From contig NZ_CP092431.1 of the NCBI RefSeq assembly GCF_022385335.1, positions 9,176,001 to 9,240,000 of the forward strand: a stretch of DNA of 64,000 nt, given 5' to 3'. Under the pieces are notes generated by a model. That model saw nothing but the letters and a program-made list of their open reading frames with translations, did no database searches and had not been told where the DNA came from. Source of the stretch: Streptomyces deccanensis (GTDB lineage: Bacteria; Actinomycetota; Actinomycetes; Streptomycetales; Streptomycetaceae). A program made the translations under genes and the position numbers. Within the stretch, counting starts at the first letter, position 1. Every line of letters starts with the position of its first letter. Of this stretch, positions 44,113 to 54,146 are shown one piece after another.

Positions 44113-45075
44113 ATGACCTCCGGCCTCATCGACGTCCACGCCCACCACCTGCCCGACTTCTACGTCGAGCAGGCGACCGCGGCGGGCCACGCCCATCCCG
44201 ACGGCATGGGCGGCTGGCCGTCGTGGTCCGTGCGCGACCATCTGGAGCTGATGGACCGCAACGGCATCGAGACCGCGATGCTCTCCCTGTCCTCTCCCGG
44301 CGTGCACTTCGGCGACGACAAGGCGGCCCGCCTCCTCGCCCGGCGCGTCAACGAGTACACCGCCGAACTGGCACGCGACCACCGCGGCCGCTTCGGCACC
44401 TTCGTGTCGCTTCCACTGCCGGACGTGGACGGCGCGTTGGAGGAGATCACCTTCGCCTTCGACCAACTGGGCGCCGACGGCGTGGCGTTGCTGACGCACA
44501 CCGACGGTGTGTACCTGGGCGACGCCCGCCTGGAGCCGGTGTTCGCGGAGCTGGACCGCCGCAAGGCCGTCGTCTTCCTGCATCCCACCTCCCCCGTGTG
44601 CTGGGAGCAGTCCGCTCTGGGCAGGCCGCGTCCGATGGTCGAGTACATCTTCGACACGGCCCGCACCGTCACGGACCTGGTGATGGCGGGCGTCCTGACC
44701 CGTCATCCCGGGCTGCGGGTGATCGTGCCCCACTGCGGTGGCGCGGTTCCCGTCCTGGCCGACCGCATCGACGAGTTCATGCGGCTGTTCCTGCCCCCGG
44801 GGACGCTCCCCGCCCAGGACGCGGTGCGGCAACTACAGGGCCTGTACTACGACATGGCGGGCACGGCGTTCCCTCGCCAGGTCCCCGCACTGCTGAAGCT
44901 CGTCGATCCGGAACGCGTGCTCTTCGGCAGCGACTACTGCTGGACTCCGCCGCCCCTTGCCGACGCCCACATCGCGGCGATCGACGCGGCCGACCCGCCG
45001 GCCGAAGGTGCCACATGGCGCTCACTCACGACAGCCAACGCCTTGCGCCTGTTCCCGCAGATCCCGCCCCACTGA
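44113..45075 (+). CDS. Amidohydrolase (ACMSD/gamma-resorcylate decarboxylase-like)
   Basis: 320 residues. Metal site IDVHAHHLPDFY (His-x-His near residue 9), a barrel His in VFLHPTSP, HCGGAVPVLADRI and the Asp in VLFGSDYCW. This is the amidohydrolase_2 pattern shared by aminocarboxymuconate-semialdehyde decarboxylase and resorcylate decarboxylase, which cleave C-C bonds of (hydroxy)aromatic acids without an external cofactor. It fits an aromatic-compound role for this cluster. Substrate unknown. Confidence 0.85.
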   Translation: MTSGLIDVHAHHLPDFYVEQATAAGHAHPDGMGGWPSWSVRDHLELMDRNGIETAMLSLSSPGVHFGDDKAARLLARRVNEYTAELARDHRGRFGTFVSLPLPDVDGALEEITFAFDQLGADGVALLTHTDGVYLGDARLEPVFAELDRRKAVVFLHPTSPVCWEQSALGRPRPMVEYIFDTARTVTDLVMAGVLTRHPGLRVIVPHCGGAVPVLADRIDEFMRLFLPPGTLPAQDAVRQLQGLYYDMAGTAFPRQVPALLKLVDPERVLFGSDYCWTPPPLADAHIAAIDAADPPAEGATWRSLTTANALRLFPQIPPH

Positions 45076-46083
<1,008 letters not shown>

Positions 46084-46116
46084 GGGACGCGCACGCCGGC
46101 CTCGCTGCTGGATGGC

Positions 46117-46919
46117 TTACCCGAAGAGGCCGCTGCTCAGGTACTTGTAGCCGGAGTCGGGTGCCAGCGTGACGACGGCTGCCTCGCGCGGCAGTCGGGC
46201 CGCGAGGCGCAGCGCCCCGTACACGTTGGCGCCGCCTGAGACGCCGGTGAAGATGCCTTCCTCCTCGGCCAGGCGGGACGTTGTCGCAAACGCGTCGTCG
46301 TCGCTGATGAGGTCGACCGCGTCGACGGCGTCCATGTCGAACAGCGGTGGGGCGAAGCCGCTCCAGCCCTGCATCGCGAAGACGCCCCGGGTGCCGGCGG
46401 TGATACCGGGCGATCCGGCCGGCTCCAGGCCGACGATTCGGGGGCGCGGGTCGCGCCGACGGATCGCTGCGGCCACACCGAGAAGTAGTGGCCGGGTTGT
46501 CGGGCGAGGTCTGCCGCGCGGGCGCGCATCGCGTCGACGTCGGTCGGCGTGACCGTACCGGGTGCGACGGCGGCGTCGAGCACCTCCACGTCGGCGCCGA
46601 GTGCCCGCATCAGCCGCCGCGGCTCGTCGCTGAAGCAGGCCGACGTGACGATCTTGAGCCGGTACCCCTTGACCGCGCAGACCAGCGCGAGCCCCGGGCC
46701 GGTGCTGCCGCCGGTGTACTCGACGACCGTCATCCCCGGGACGAGCCTGCCGTCACGTTCGGCTCCCTCGACCATCGCCAACGCCAGCCGGTCCTTCATG
46801 GCGCCAGTCGGGTTGAGGTATTCGAGCTTCACCAGCACCCGGGCACCGGTCGAGGGCGCGAGGTGCCGCAGTTCCACGAGCGGCGTGTTGCCGATCGCGG
46901 CCAGCGTTCCTGGTCGCAT
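46117..46919 (-). pseudogene. Cysteine synthase/CBS-family PLP enzyme with an internal deletion
   Basis: From the ATG at 46919: MRPGTLAAIGNTPLVELRHL, PTGAMKDRLALAMVEGAE (PLP lysine in MKDR), VVEYTGGSTGPGLALVCAV, then GHYF. About 70 residues, including the GTGG PLP-phosphate loop region, are missing, and the frame changes by one base. The second half resumes as AAIRRRDPRPRIVGLEPAGS, GWSGFAPPLFDM, EEGIFTGVSGGANVYGAL to a stop at 46117. Both halves are otherwise well preserved, so the deletion is recent. The active enzyme would have made cysteine or a related amino acid. Confidence 0.85.
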
Positions 46920-46923
46920 CGCC

Positions 46924-47331
46924 CTACCCTCTGCCGGTTGCGGCAGGCACGGTGGCCCGGCCCGCAGCGTGTGCGACAGCGGCGTGGGCGAAGGCCCGCA
47001 CCATCGGATGGCACCCTCCGTCGTCAACGGCGAGTTCGGGTGGGAAGAGCGTGCCGTACCCGCAGTGGTGGCGCTCCATGATCGCGCCCACGCCGAGCGC
47101 GCCGGTCCCGCTGCGGTACGGGCTGCCGGGCAGCAGCCAGATGGCGTCTAACCGGTCCAGCGTGGTGGCGTGCGCCTCCTCGGTCGGTACCCAGTAGGCG
47201 TCCAAGGCGAATTTGTCGCGTCGCCGCAGGCTGTCCAGCAGGACGGCTGTCCGCGTGTGGGACCGCACGTGCGGCGAACGGTCGCCCACGAGTGCCACCT
47301 TCGCTGTATGCGTCTCGTCGGTGCTCTCCAT
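46924..47331 (-). pseudogene. CTP-synthase-like glutamine amidotransferase domain with core deletion
   Basis: The ATG at 47331 gives VALVGDRSPHVRSHTRTAVL, LDAYWVPTEEAHATTLDRLD, AIWLLPGSPYRS, matching the small stand-alone proteins related to the CTP-synthase GATase domain. The nucleophile-elbow region (normally GxCxGxQ) is gone; the frame jumps to GAIMERHHCGYGTLFPPELA and a distorted end. Without the Cys elbow it cannot work. It overlaps the start of the cysteine-synthase-like pseudogene. Confidence 0.7.
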
Positions 47332-47543
47332 GAACTCATCGTGCGCAGCCCGCAGTTATTAGTCCAACGAGAAATCATCGTTCCACTATCAGAGATACTT
47401 ATGACCATGGGTGGCAACTTCCTGGGCACCGTCGTGGCCGTAGCCGATGAAGGGGCCGTGGGGCAGCAACTCCCAGCGCTTGCCAGGCCACTCATCGCTG
47501 TACGCACCGAACTGCAGCGCTCGATGCCGCGATTGACAATCGC
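47332..47543. other. Non-coding or unrecognised stretch
   Basis: Part of a run of about 210 bases with no assigned gene. The minus strand reads QFGAYSDEWPGKRWELLPHG in one frame, protein-like but without a start or a family I recognise. Confidence 0.3.
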
Positions 47544-47872
47544 CGTAAGAACCCATGGGCCCGTGTCGGTGTCCTCGCGGCCGCCGCACTTCTGCTGGTG
47601 TTCCTCGCGCTCGCCGGCCTGAACTCACCTCTGATCTTCCCGAGGTCGATCGGTGCGCAGGAGGCACAACGCCGCAGCGTGGACGACGGCCGACCGGTCG
47701 TCTTCTGGCGGCCGGGGTGCAAGTACTGCGTACGACTGCGCATCCGGATGGGCCGCGGCGCCCGCCAGTCGCACTGGGTCGACATCTGGCGCGACCCGAC
47801 AGGAGCGGCAGAGGTGAGAGCCCGAATGGGTGCGCGATCAGCTCTCCCTTCCGCGTGATCAGAAGCCGCGGT
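47544..47872 (+). pseudogene. Glutaredoxin-domain (mycoredoxin-like) membrane protein, internally deleted
   Basis: The frame has no usable start upstream: RRKNPWARVGVLAAAALLLV, FLALAGLNSPLIFPRS, RRSVDDGRPVVFWRPGCKYC, then HWVDIWRDPTGAAEVRA. One TM helix and a CxxC (CKYC) glutaredoxin motif are clear. Downstream, the intervening 30 or so residues with the cis-Pro (TVPT) motif are missing, and a different frame holds EPEWVRDQLSLPRDQKP, the expected C-terminus. Truncated 5' and deleted inside. Confidence 0.65.
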
Positions 47873-48119
47873 CTACGGGGAAGCACCCGCAGACACAAGC
47901 GCGCAGAGGTCAAGAGACAAGCTGAGCGACTTACACACGCCGATGCACCATGGAGCCCGGCCATGTCGCGCCGCAGGACGTCGCTGCCGACGAGGTGGGG
48001 ATCGGGCGGTGGCGCAGTCAGCGGGTAGGACTGCGGCTCAGGGCGTGGTGTCGCTCTGTGGAGGTTTATCGGAGTGCGCAGAGGGGCCCGGGAGTGCCAC
48101 AGTCGCTGTCGTGACCTTG

Positions 48120-48608
48120 ATGGACGTGCTCGTCGACTTCGCCCGTACCGGCCGGATCGGGCCGCTGCACTGCGGGATGCCCTTGGCCGAGGCCGAGGAC
48201 CTCCTTGGGCCGGGGCGTCCGCACCCGGCCATCGTCATGAAGGGGCCCGACATCGACGGCTACCCCTACTCCTGGGACGGACTGAGGCTGGACGTCACCC
48301 GGCGGCGGGTCAGCGGCCTCTGCATCGACCTCCAGCCCGGCTCCACCACCAAACTCCCCCCGCTCGTCCTGCCCGCATCGACGACCTACGAGGCCACGGT
48401 CCAGCGCGAGGAACTCATCACGGCCCTCGACGACGCGGGCTGCGGGCACGACGTCAACGGCGTCCTCACGTTCGGGCAGCAGTCGAGCATCCTCACCCGG
48501 CCCGCCGGCGTGTGCGCGGTCTTCAGCCTCCCGGGCCGGGACAACCACGTTCCACACCGCGACCGGCATTACATGTGCGTCATGCACAAGCACGCCGACC
48601 TCGTCTGA
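48120..48608 (+). CDS. Conserved hypothetical protein, about 162 residues
   Basis: 162 residues from the ATG at 48120; the GTG at 48111 is an alternative, and neither has a strong ribosome site. MDVLVDFARTGRIGPLHCGM, LAEAEDLLGPGRPHP, YPYSWDGLRLDVTRRRVSGL and a Cys-rich C-terminal half. It has the look of small globular Streptomyces proteins of unknown role (often in polymorphic-toxin neighbourhoods). No membrane or catalytic motif. It is flanked by pseudogenes but intact itself. Confidence 0.65.
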   Translation: MDVLVDFARTGRIGPLHCGMPLAEAEDLLGPGRPHPAIVMKGPDIDGYPYSWDGLRLDVTRRRVSGLCIDLQPGSTTKLPPLVLPASTTYEATVQREELITALDDAGCGHDVNGVLTFGQQSSILTRPAGVCAVFSLPGRDNHVPHRDRHYMCVMHKHADLV

Positions 48609-48734
48609 TTCTCCCGCTCACGAAGTGAGTTGTTGAGCGGCGACGTCGGCTCCGCCCTCGGCCGGGGCGCCGTCGCTTGTGCCCCGGCTTATGAGCCGTC
48701 AGCAGCTCCAGGGCCGGGCGGGTGCCCTGATCGG

Positions 48735-48893
48735 TCACCTCCAGTGCCCCGCCGCCGTGTCCGTGACCATCGCCGGATCGCGCACGGGCGTTAGGTTCGG
48801 CAGCCGGGCCCCGCCCGGTAACGCGCGGGCCGCCTCCACCAGCAGCCGTGTCTTGCCCACGCCACTCGTACCGGTCAGCGTTACGCGAGGTCG
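48735..48893 (-). pseudogene. P-loop scrap of a large regulator ATPase (LuxR/LAL or AfsR-like)
   Basis: 53 codons: RPRVTLTGTSGVGKTRLLVE, AARALPGGARLPNLTPVRDP, then TGA at 48735. TGxSGVGKTRLLVEAA is the Walker A of NB-ARC/LAL-type transcription activators. Nothing before or after is recognisable. Confidence 0.6.
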
Positions 48894-48926
48894 TCACCGC
48901 GCAGCACGCCGCAGCCGGCGCCCCCT

Positions 48927-49334
48927 TCAGTCGAGGATCGCCGTGGCCTCGATCTCGACCAGATGCTCGGGTACGTCCAGTGCCGCCACGCCGATCAGTG
49001 TGGCCGGTGGTGTTGCGGTGACGCCGAGCTTCGCGGCTGCCCGGGAGATGCCGTCCAAGAGCAGGGGCATCTTGTCGGGCGTCCAGTCGACGACGTAGAC
49101 GGTCAGCTTCGCGACGTCTTCGAACGATCCGCCCGCGCCGGCCAGGGCGGTGCCGACGTTGAGGTAGCAGCGCTCGACCTGGGCGGCCAGGTCGCCCTCG
49201 CCGACCGTGACGCCGTCGGCGTCCCAGGCGACCTGGCCGGCGATGAAGACGGTTCTCGTACCGGATGCGATCGCCACCTGCCGGTAGATGTCGGTCTTCG
49301 GCAGTCCGTCGGGGTTCAGCAGGGTGATGGCCAT
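48927..49334 (-). CDS. RidA/YjgF family enamine deaminase
   Basis: 135 residues. LNPDGLPKTDIYRQVAIASG, GQVAWDADG, QVERCYLNVGTALAGAGGSF, KLTVYVVDW and PPATLIGVAALDVPEHLVEI. The catalytic Arg of canonical RidA lies in a PxRxxxxV segment; here PPATLIGV lacks it, so this belongs to a variant subfamily rather than classic 2-aminoacrylate deaminase. Divergent from an HxlR regulator, which probably controls it. Confidence 0.87.
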   Translation of the reverse strand: MAITLLNPDGLPKTDIYRQVAIASGTRTVFIAGQVAWDADGVTVGEGDLAAQVERCYLNVGTALAGAGGSFEDVAKLTVYVVDWTPDKMPLLLDGISRAAAKLGVTATPPATLIGVAALDVPEHLVEIEATAILD

Positions 49335-49433
49335 GGGGATACAGCTCCTCGTGCTCTCTTGTGGTTACTCGGAAACCGTAGGAGAGTGAGCGCTGACATG
49401 GAAGAACGCACTTTCTGGTGACTGGGGAACCCG

Positions 49434-49820
49434 ATGGTGACCAAGCAGGTCGAGGGCTCGGCCAAGGACGAAGCCGATGTGAGGCGGGCGGATTCCCTCG
49501 CGCGGGAGATCTTCACGGACATCGCCAACAAGTGGGCCCTGTTGATCATCGAGGCGGTGGGCGAGCGCACCCTGCGCTTCACCGAGCTGCGGGGCGAGAT
49601 CGAGGGCATCAGCCACAAGATGCTCACGCAGAACCTGCGCCTGCTGGAGCGCAACGGCCTGGTCGAGCGCACCGTGTATCCGACCGTGCCGCCACGCGTC
49701 GAGTACACGCTCACCGAGCCGGGCCGGGCCCTGCGCGCGACCGTCGACGCCATGTGCGACTGGACCCACCGCTATCTGGGCGCCATCGAGACCGCCCGCC
49801 ACCGCTTCGATACGACCTGA
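49434..49820 (+). CDS. HxlR-family transcriptional regulator
   Basis: 128 residues. The winged helix spans IFTDIANKWALLIIEAVGE, RFTELRGEIEGISHKMLTQN, LRLLERNGLVERTVYPTVPP and VEYTLTEPGRAL, an exact HxlR signature (KWxxxII...L...I.GIS.KMLTQ.L). HxlR proteins usually sense electrophiles or redox state. It lies 99 bases from the divergent RidA gene and 60 from the convergent methyltransferase. Confidence 0.92.
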   Translation: MVTKQVEGSAKDEADVRRADSLAREIFTDIANKWALLIIEAVGERTLRFTELRGEIEGISHKMLTQNLRLLERNGLVERTVYPTVPPRVEYTLTEPGRALRATVDAMCDWTHRYLGAIETARHRFDTT

Positions 49821-49832
49821 CGCCGAAGCCAC

Positions 49833-49867
49833 GGGGCCGGGACGGGCATGGTGTGCCGCCCGGCCCC
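49833..49867. terminator. Strong bidirectional terminator
   Basis: GGGGCCGGG (49833-49841) pairs with CCCGGCCCC (49859-49867), and the loop can extend the stem with CGGGCA/TGCCG. It lies between the convergent HxlR and methyltransferase stops. Confidence 0.75.
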
Positions 49868-49879
49868 GCGAGGTCGGGG

Positions 49880-50773
49880 TCAGACGCGGTCGGCCGCGAT
49901 CAGGACGTACTGGAAGGAGCCGTCCCGGTACGACTCGATGAACGCCTCCTCGATCCCGGTGACCAGCGAGGACGTGGCCCGCAGCTCCCAGTAGGGCAGC
50001 GTCTCCGCGGTGAGGTCGACGATGGTGTGCGGCACCAGCCGGTTGTCGGCCATGGCCCGCAGATACTCGCGACGGGAGTGGATGTTGCACTCGAAGTGGG
50101 CGTTGATCTGGGAGACCCACTTCGACGGCTGCCCGTAACGGGGGTTCCAGCAACCGGTGATGGTCACGTACCGCCCGCCCGCCTTCAGGAAGCGGGAGTG
50201 CTCGGCGAACAGGTCGTGGAGGTCGACGTACATGGTCGACTCGTTGTTCCACGACGCCGCGATGCTGCCCTTGTCGAAGGGGGTGTCGAGCATGTTGCAC
50301 ACGCGGGAGCGGACGTGGTCGTCCACGCGCAGTTCTCGCGCGCGCCTGTTGCCGAAGTCGGCCTGCGTGGCGGACAGGGTGACGCCCTCGACCTTGGACC
50401 CGAAGCGCTGGTGGGCCATGATCATGGACCCGCCGCGCCCGCAACCGGCGTCGACGAGGGTGTCGTCGGGGCCGACGGAGCCGAGGTGGTCCAGCAGGAA
50501 CTCCGCCTGCGCCGACTCCAGCCGGTGCAGCTCCGCGATCAGCTTCTTCTCGTACGCGCTGTCGGCCGGGTCGCCGAGCGCGGCGTGGTCCACGGCGCCG
50601 ATGCCGTAGTGGTGGTGGTAGAGCCCGTCCACGTCGCCGAGGCGGAGGTTGACGGGTCGTGCCTCGTTGTTCCAGTAGCGGGCGATGTCCTCCTGGTACG
50701 GCGATGCCGGGGCCGGGATCTTCGGGGTGGTCGCAGCGGTGGCCGTGGCGGGGGCGGTCGTTTCAGTGGTCAT
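49880..50773 (-). CDS. gppmt: Geranyl diphosphate 2-C-methyltransferase (2-MIB pathway)
   Basis: 297 residues. SAM-binding VDAGCGRGGS (107-116), then FGNRRARELRVDDHVRSRVC, STMYVDLHDLFAEHSRFLKA and VTITGCWNPRYGQPS, the substrate region with aromatic residues for the allylic cation. Sequence and context match the enzyme that methylates C2 of geranyl diphosphate to 2-methyl-GPP. The flexible Thr/Ala-rich first 22 residues are typical. It starts 16 bases after the 2-MIB synthase stop, the last gene of the operon. Confidence 0.95.
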   Translation of the reverse strand: MTTETTAPATATAATTPKIPAPASPYQEDIARYWNNEARPVNLRLGDVDGLYHHHYGIGAVDHAALGDPADSAYEKKLIAELHRLESAQAEFLLDHLGSVGPDDTLVDAGCGRGGSMIMAHQRFGSKVEGVTLSATQADFGNRRARELRVDDHVRSRVCNMLDTPFDKGSIAASWNNESTMYVDLHDLFAEHSRFLKAGGRYVTITGCWNPRYGQPSKWVSQINAHFECNIHSRREYLRAMADNRLVPHTIVDLTAETLPYWELRATSSLVTGIEEAFIESYRDGSFQYVLIAADRV

Positions 50774-50789
50774 GGAAAATATCCGTTCT

Positions 50790-52163
50790 CTACCAGAAAT
50801 CGGGCAGGCTGTAGCGGAAGGTATTGGTGCGGTGCCAGTCGTGGTTGCCGTCGACCCAGGCGGCCACGCCCCGCAGGAAGCGCAGCACGGTGGGCAGGGG
50901 ACAGGCCTGCGCGAGCTCGGTCGCGGCGGCCTCGAAGGCGTGCTGCAGTTCGTTGTGGATCTCGACGGCCTTCAGATAGGCGTCGCGCTCGGAGAGCTGC
51001 TCGCGTTCCGCGAGCACCACCGGAAGGTTCAGGTGGTGGCCGGGGCTGTCGAGTTCCTTGGTGTACGAGTAGAGGTCGTTGACGATGGTGGTCGCGTTGC
51101 CGGCCAGGGCGATGACCCGCTGCATGTCCGGCCGGGCGTGCAGGTCCGCGGGCAGCTCGTAGCCGCCGACGCTGTCGGTGATCGTGGGGCAGGGGCGGAA
51201 GTTGTTGAACTGGCGCATCGCCAGGTACTCCCACACCTCCGGGACGTGACCGGTCTGCGCCCAGGCGGCCTCGGCGAGGTACCCCATGTGCAGCCGGGCC
51301 ATGTCGTGCCGGTAGCGGTCGGCCTGGGACGGCGTCGTCGCGCGGACGAAGTACTCCATCGCGCTGTCGTACGCCCGGCGCGGGGCGTCCGAGGCGAGGG
51401 ACTCCCGCCACGCCGGCGCGTACTCCCCGGTGGTGTGGCAGTGGTCGAGCGCGGTGTGCGCGAGGAGGAGGCGCCCGCCGAGGCCGACGGGTGACCCGCC
51501 GTGGTCCTCGCAGTAGCAGTCGTCCACCGCGTTCTCCGCGACCATCAGCCGTGTGGCGAGCATCAGATGGTCGACCGTCGGGGCGTCGGGGTGGCAGGCG
51601 ACCATGTAGCGGCCGACGGAGAAACCGTCGAACTGCCCCTCCCACTCCTCGGGATAGAGCTGGACCTCGTCCTCGGCCCAGCGCTTGATGCGGCGGCTCA
51701 CCTCCTCGACGCGTACGGGGTCGGGCTCCGGAATCGGATGGTGGTAGAGGCCGGGGACCGCTCGCCCCTCGGCGGACGGAGCGGACGCCGGGGACGCCGG
51801 ACCCGGGAGCGGGGGGTTCAGACGGGAGGCCACGGCGAGCGAGGCCGTACCCGGTCCGGTCGGTCCGCGCAGGATCGCCCGGAGCGCGGAGTCGGCTGCC
51901 GTCGTGTCGGGCGCGTCCGGTACGGCGGTGACGGGCGCCGGGGACGGCAGCGGGGACGGGGCCGTGGGCGGGGGCGGTGGCTGTGCTGGTGGCGGGCCCG
52001 GGATCGTCACCGGGGGATGCAGTGACGCCAGAAAGCCGGCGGGGATCGGCGTGACCGTAGGGGTAGGGTCCGCGACCACCGGTGCGGGGGCGTCCGGCAC
52101 GGCTGTGGGCGGTGTCGGCCGCTGCTCGGGGGGTGATGATCCGAGGGGCCCGGAGTCGGGCAT
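50790..52163 (-). CDS. 2-methylisoborneol synthase (terpene cyclase) with Pro-rich N-terminus
   Basis: 457 residues; ATG at 52163 with AAGGAG six bases upstream (the frame stays open further upstream through repetitive DNA, but with no site). Residues 1-135 are disordered, rich in Pro, Ala and Thr, and contain a conserved-looking ALRAILRGPTGPGTASLA (93-110). The class I terpene synthase fold follows with the Asp-rich Mg2+ motif DDCYCED (214-220) characteristic of 2-MIB synthases, the NSE-type NDLYSYTKE, and a WxDGNHDWHRTN end. It cyclises 2-methyl-GPP to 2-MIB. The N-terminus is the likely loading peptide for the adjacent shell protein. Confidence 0.95.
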   Translation of the reverse strand: MPDSGPLGSSPPEQRPTPPTAVPDAPAPVVADPTPTVTPIPAGFLASLHPPVTIPGPPPAQPPPPPTAPSPLPSPAPVTAVPDAPDTTAADSALRAILRGPTGPGTASLAVASRLNPPLPGPASPASAPSAEGRAVPGLYHHPIPEPDPVRVEEVSRRIKRWAEDEVQLYPEEWEGQFDGFSVGRYMVACHPDAPTVDHLMLATRLMVAENAVDDCYCEDHGGSPVGLGGRLLLAHTALDHCHTTGEYAPAWRESLASDAPRRAYDSAMEYFVRATTPSQADRYRHDMARLHMGYLAEAAWAQTGHVPEVWEYLAMRQFNNFRPCPTITDSVGGYELPADLHARPDMQRVIALAGNATTIVNDLYSYTKELDSPGHHLNLPVVLAEREQLSERDAYLKAVEIHNELQHAFEAAATELAQACPLPTVLRFLRGVAAWVDGNHDWHRTNTFRYSLPDFW

Positions 52164-52199
52164 CGACGGCTCCTTGCTGTGCTGCGGTGGGGTGGGTGC

Positions 52200-52320
52200 T
52201 CCGTGGTGCGCGCACGCGGGGATGCACGTGTCCATGCGTGCGTAAGTGCGTGCGTCCATGCGTGCCTACGCGCGTGCGAGGCAGGTGCGTGCGTGTGTTC
52301 GGCGGGGCGGGTCGGGCGCT
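52200..52320 (+). repeat. TGCG-rich simple repeat between shell and synthase genes
   Basis: Interrupted (TGCG)n runs such as GTGCGTGCG, CATGCGTGCG and GTGCGTGCGTGTG fill the spacer between the encapsulin stop and the synthase ribosome site. Length is likely to vary and could tune the ratio of cargo to shell. Confidence 0.75.
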
Positions 52321-52351
52321 GACCCGCCGCGATCAGGGCGTGATCAGGGCC

Positions 52352-53776
52352 TCAACGCGGTCTGGCCGCGATCTGCACGTTCTCCATCACGCCGAGGGCG
52401 TCGGGCAGGAGCACGGCGGCGGAGTAGTAGGTGCTGACGAGGTAGGAGGTGATCGCCTTCGCGTCGATGCCCATGAACCGCACGGAGAGACCCTCCTCGT
52501 ACTCGTCCGGCAGTCCCGTCTGCCGCAGGCCGATGACGCCCTGGTTCTTCTCGCCCGTGCGCATCGCGATGATGGAGCTGGTCTGCTCCGGGCTGATCGG
52601 GATCTTGTCGCAGGGCAGGATGGGCACCCCGCGCCAGGCGGGGACGGTCTGCCCGCCGAGGTCGACGTGGTCGGGGTGGAGGCCGCAGGCGTTGAAGCCG
52701 CGTCCGATGGCGGCGATGGTCCTGGGGTGGGCGAGGAAGAGCTTGGTGCCCCGCCGACGGCAGAGGAGATCGTCCATGTCGTCCGGGGTCGGCGGGCCCG
52801 AGCGGGGTTGGATGCGCTGCTTGAAGTCGGCGTTGTGCAGCAGCCCGAACTCGCGGTTGTTGATCAGCTCGTGTTCCTGGCGTTCACGCAAGGCCTCGAT
52901 GGTGAGCCTGAGTTGCTCCTGGCTCTGGTTCATCGGGCCGTTGTAGAGGTCGGACACCCGGGTGTGGACGCGCAGAACGGTCTGCGCGACGGAGAGTTCG
53001 TACTCGCGCGGGCGCAGTTCGTAGTCGACGAAGGTGCCCGGCAGGTCGGCCTCGCCGACATGGCCGGCCGACAGGGCGATCTCGGCCTCGCCGTGCTTGT
53101 TCTGCCGCTGCCGGGTGCGGGAGCCGAACGCCTCGACGTGCGCCCGGAGTTGGGGCGCGGCGGCCTGGACGGCGGCGAAGTCGGCACGGGAGAGGGTGAG
53201 GAGGGTGCCGGCGGTCTCGGCGGTGACCGTGCAGTCGTGGCGGGCGTCGGGGTTCGACAACGCCTCCTCGCCGAAGTGGTCGCCGTCCGCGAGCACCGCG
53301 ACGGCGACCTCCCCGCCGTACTTGCCCTCGGAGGTCCGGTGGACCCGGCCGTGGGCGATCAGATGGATCCGGTCGGCGGGGCTGCCGCGCTCGACGAGGA
53401 CCTCGCCCGCCGCGAAGTCGCGCTGCGCGCAGCGGCCGGCGAGGGCGGTGAGGACGTCCGTGTCCTCGAACCCGCGCAGCGGGGCCAGCTCACCGAGTTC
53501 CCGGGGGATCACCTGGACCGTGGCGCCCTCCTGGACGAACTCGACGCGCCCGTCGCCCAGGGTGTGGCGCAGCCGTCGGTTGACCCGGTAGGCCCCGCCT
53601 CCGGCCTCGACCCAGGGCAGCATCCGCAGCAGCCAGCGGGAGGTGATCTCCTGCATCTGCGGGGCGGACTTCGTGGTGGTGGCGAGGTTGCGGGCGGCGG
53701 CGGTGCTCAGGGACTGCTGGGGCTGCTGAGGCGTGTCGGGTGCGGTCCGCGCTTCCGGGACGCTGTCGACGGACAT
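52352..53776 (-). CDS. Family-2B encapsulin shell protein with cyclic-nucleotide-binding-fold insertion
   Basis: 474 residues from the ATG at 53776 (AAGGAG upstream). HK97-fold encapsulin: an N-arm rich in Gln/Thr ([20 protein letters not shown]), then [21 protein letters not shown] cyclic-nucleotide-binding-like domain (about 100-205; [30 protein letters not shown]) is inserted in the E-loop position. The rest completes the fold with [50 protein letters not shown] and [20 protein letters not shown]. Such shells assemble into hollow particles that house 2-MIB synthase. First gene of the 2-MIB operon. Confidence 0.92.
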   Translation of the reverse strand: MSVDSVPEARTAPDTPQQPQQSLSTAAARNLATTTKSAPQMQEITSRWLLRMLPWVEAGGGAYRVNRRLRHTLGDGRVEFVQEGATVQVIPRELGELAPLRGFEDTDVLTALAGRCAQRDFAAGEVLVERGSPADRIHLIAHGRVHRTSEGKYGGEVAVAVLADGDHFGEEALSNPDARHDCTVTAETAGTLLTLSRADFAAVQAAAPQLRAHVEAFGSRTRQRQNKHGEAEIALSAGHVGEADLPGTFVDYELRPREYELSVAQTVLRVHTRVSDLYNGPMNQSQEQLRLTIEALRERQEHELINNREFGLLHNADFKQRIQPRSGPPTPDDMDDLLCRRRGTKLFLAHPRTIAAIGRGFNACGLHPDHVDLGGQTVPAWRGVPILPCDKIPISPEQTSSIIAMRTGEKNQGVIGLRQTGLPDEYEEGLSVRFMGIDAKAITSYLVSTYYSAAVLLPDALGVMENVQIAARPR

Positions 53777-54146
53777 CGGGGGCTTTCTCCTTGTGCGACG
53801 GGTCGTCCGGCGCACACGGGTGCGCCGACCGGGAGACAGGGAGGGGTGGGCAACGGGCGAGAAGGATCACGGGGAATCCGTCCACCTGCAGAAACCTAGC
53901 CCCCGGACCGGCCCCATCGAGCGGGCGGACGAGATGCTTACCTCGAAGCGGTGACAATCGGCGCGATGCGGTTTATCGGTCCGCGACGGGGCATCGCTCT
54001 GCCTCCCGGTTCCGTTTTGTGCGGAAACGCGAGTGATCTGCGACATATGAGCTGGTCGCGCGTTATGGGTAGCTTGAGGTGCTTGCCCCGTCCGTGGCGG
54101 TGCGTGTCGAACGCACCGCCACGCCGATCCCCGGTCCGGGAGACCC
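53777..54146. other. Divergent intergenic region (2-MIB operon / VanW gene)
   Basis: 370 bases holding both promoters. On the minus strand AAACCGCATCGCGCCGATTG and nearby TTGTCA could be the -35 side of the shell promoter, but no confident pair is visible. No small gene was supported. Confidence 0.35.

Noticed and set aside
48640..48734. Small gene after the P-loop scrap
   Set aside because: Short frames only, no start or motif.
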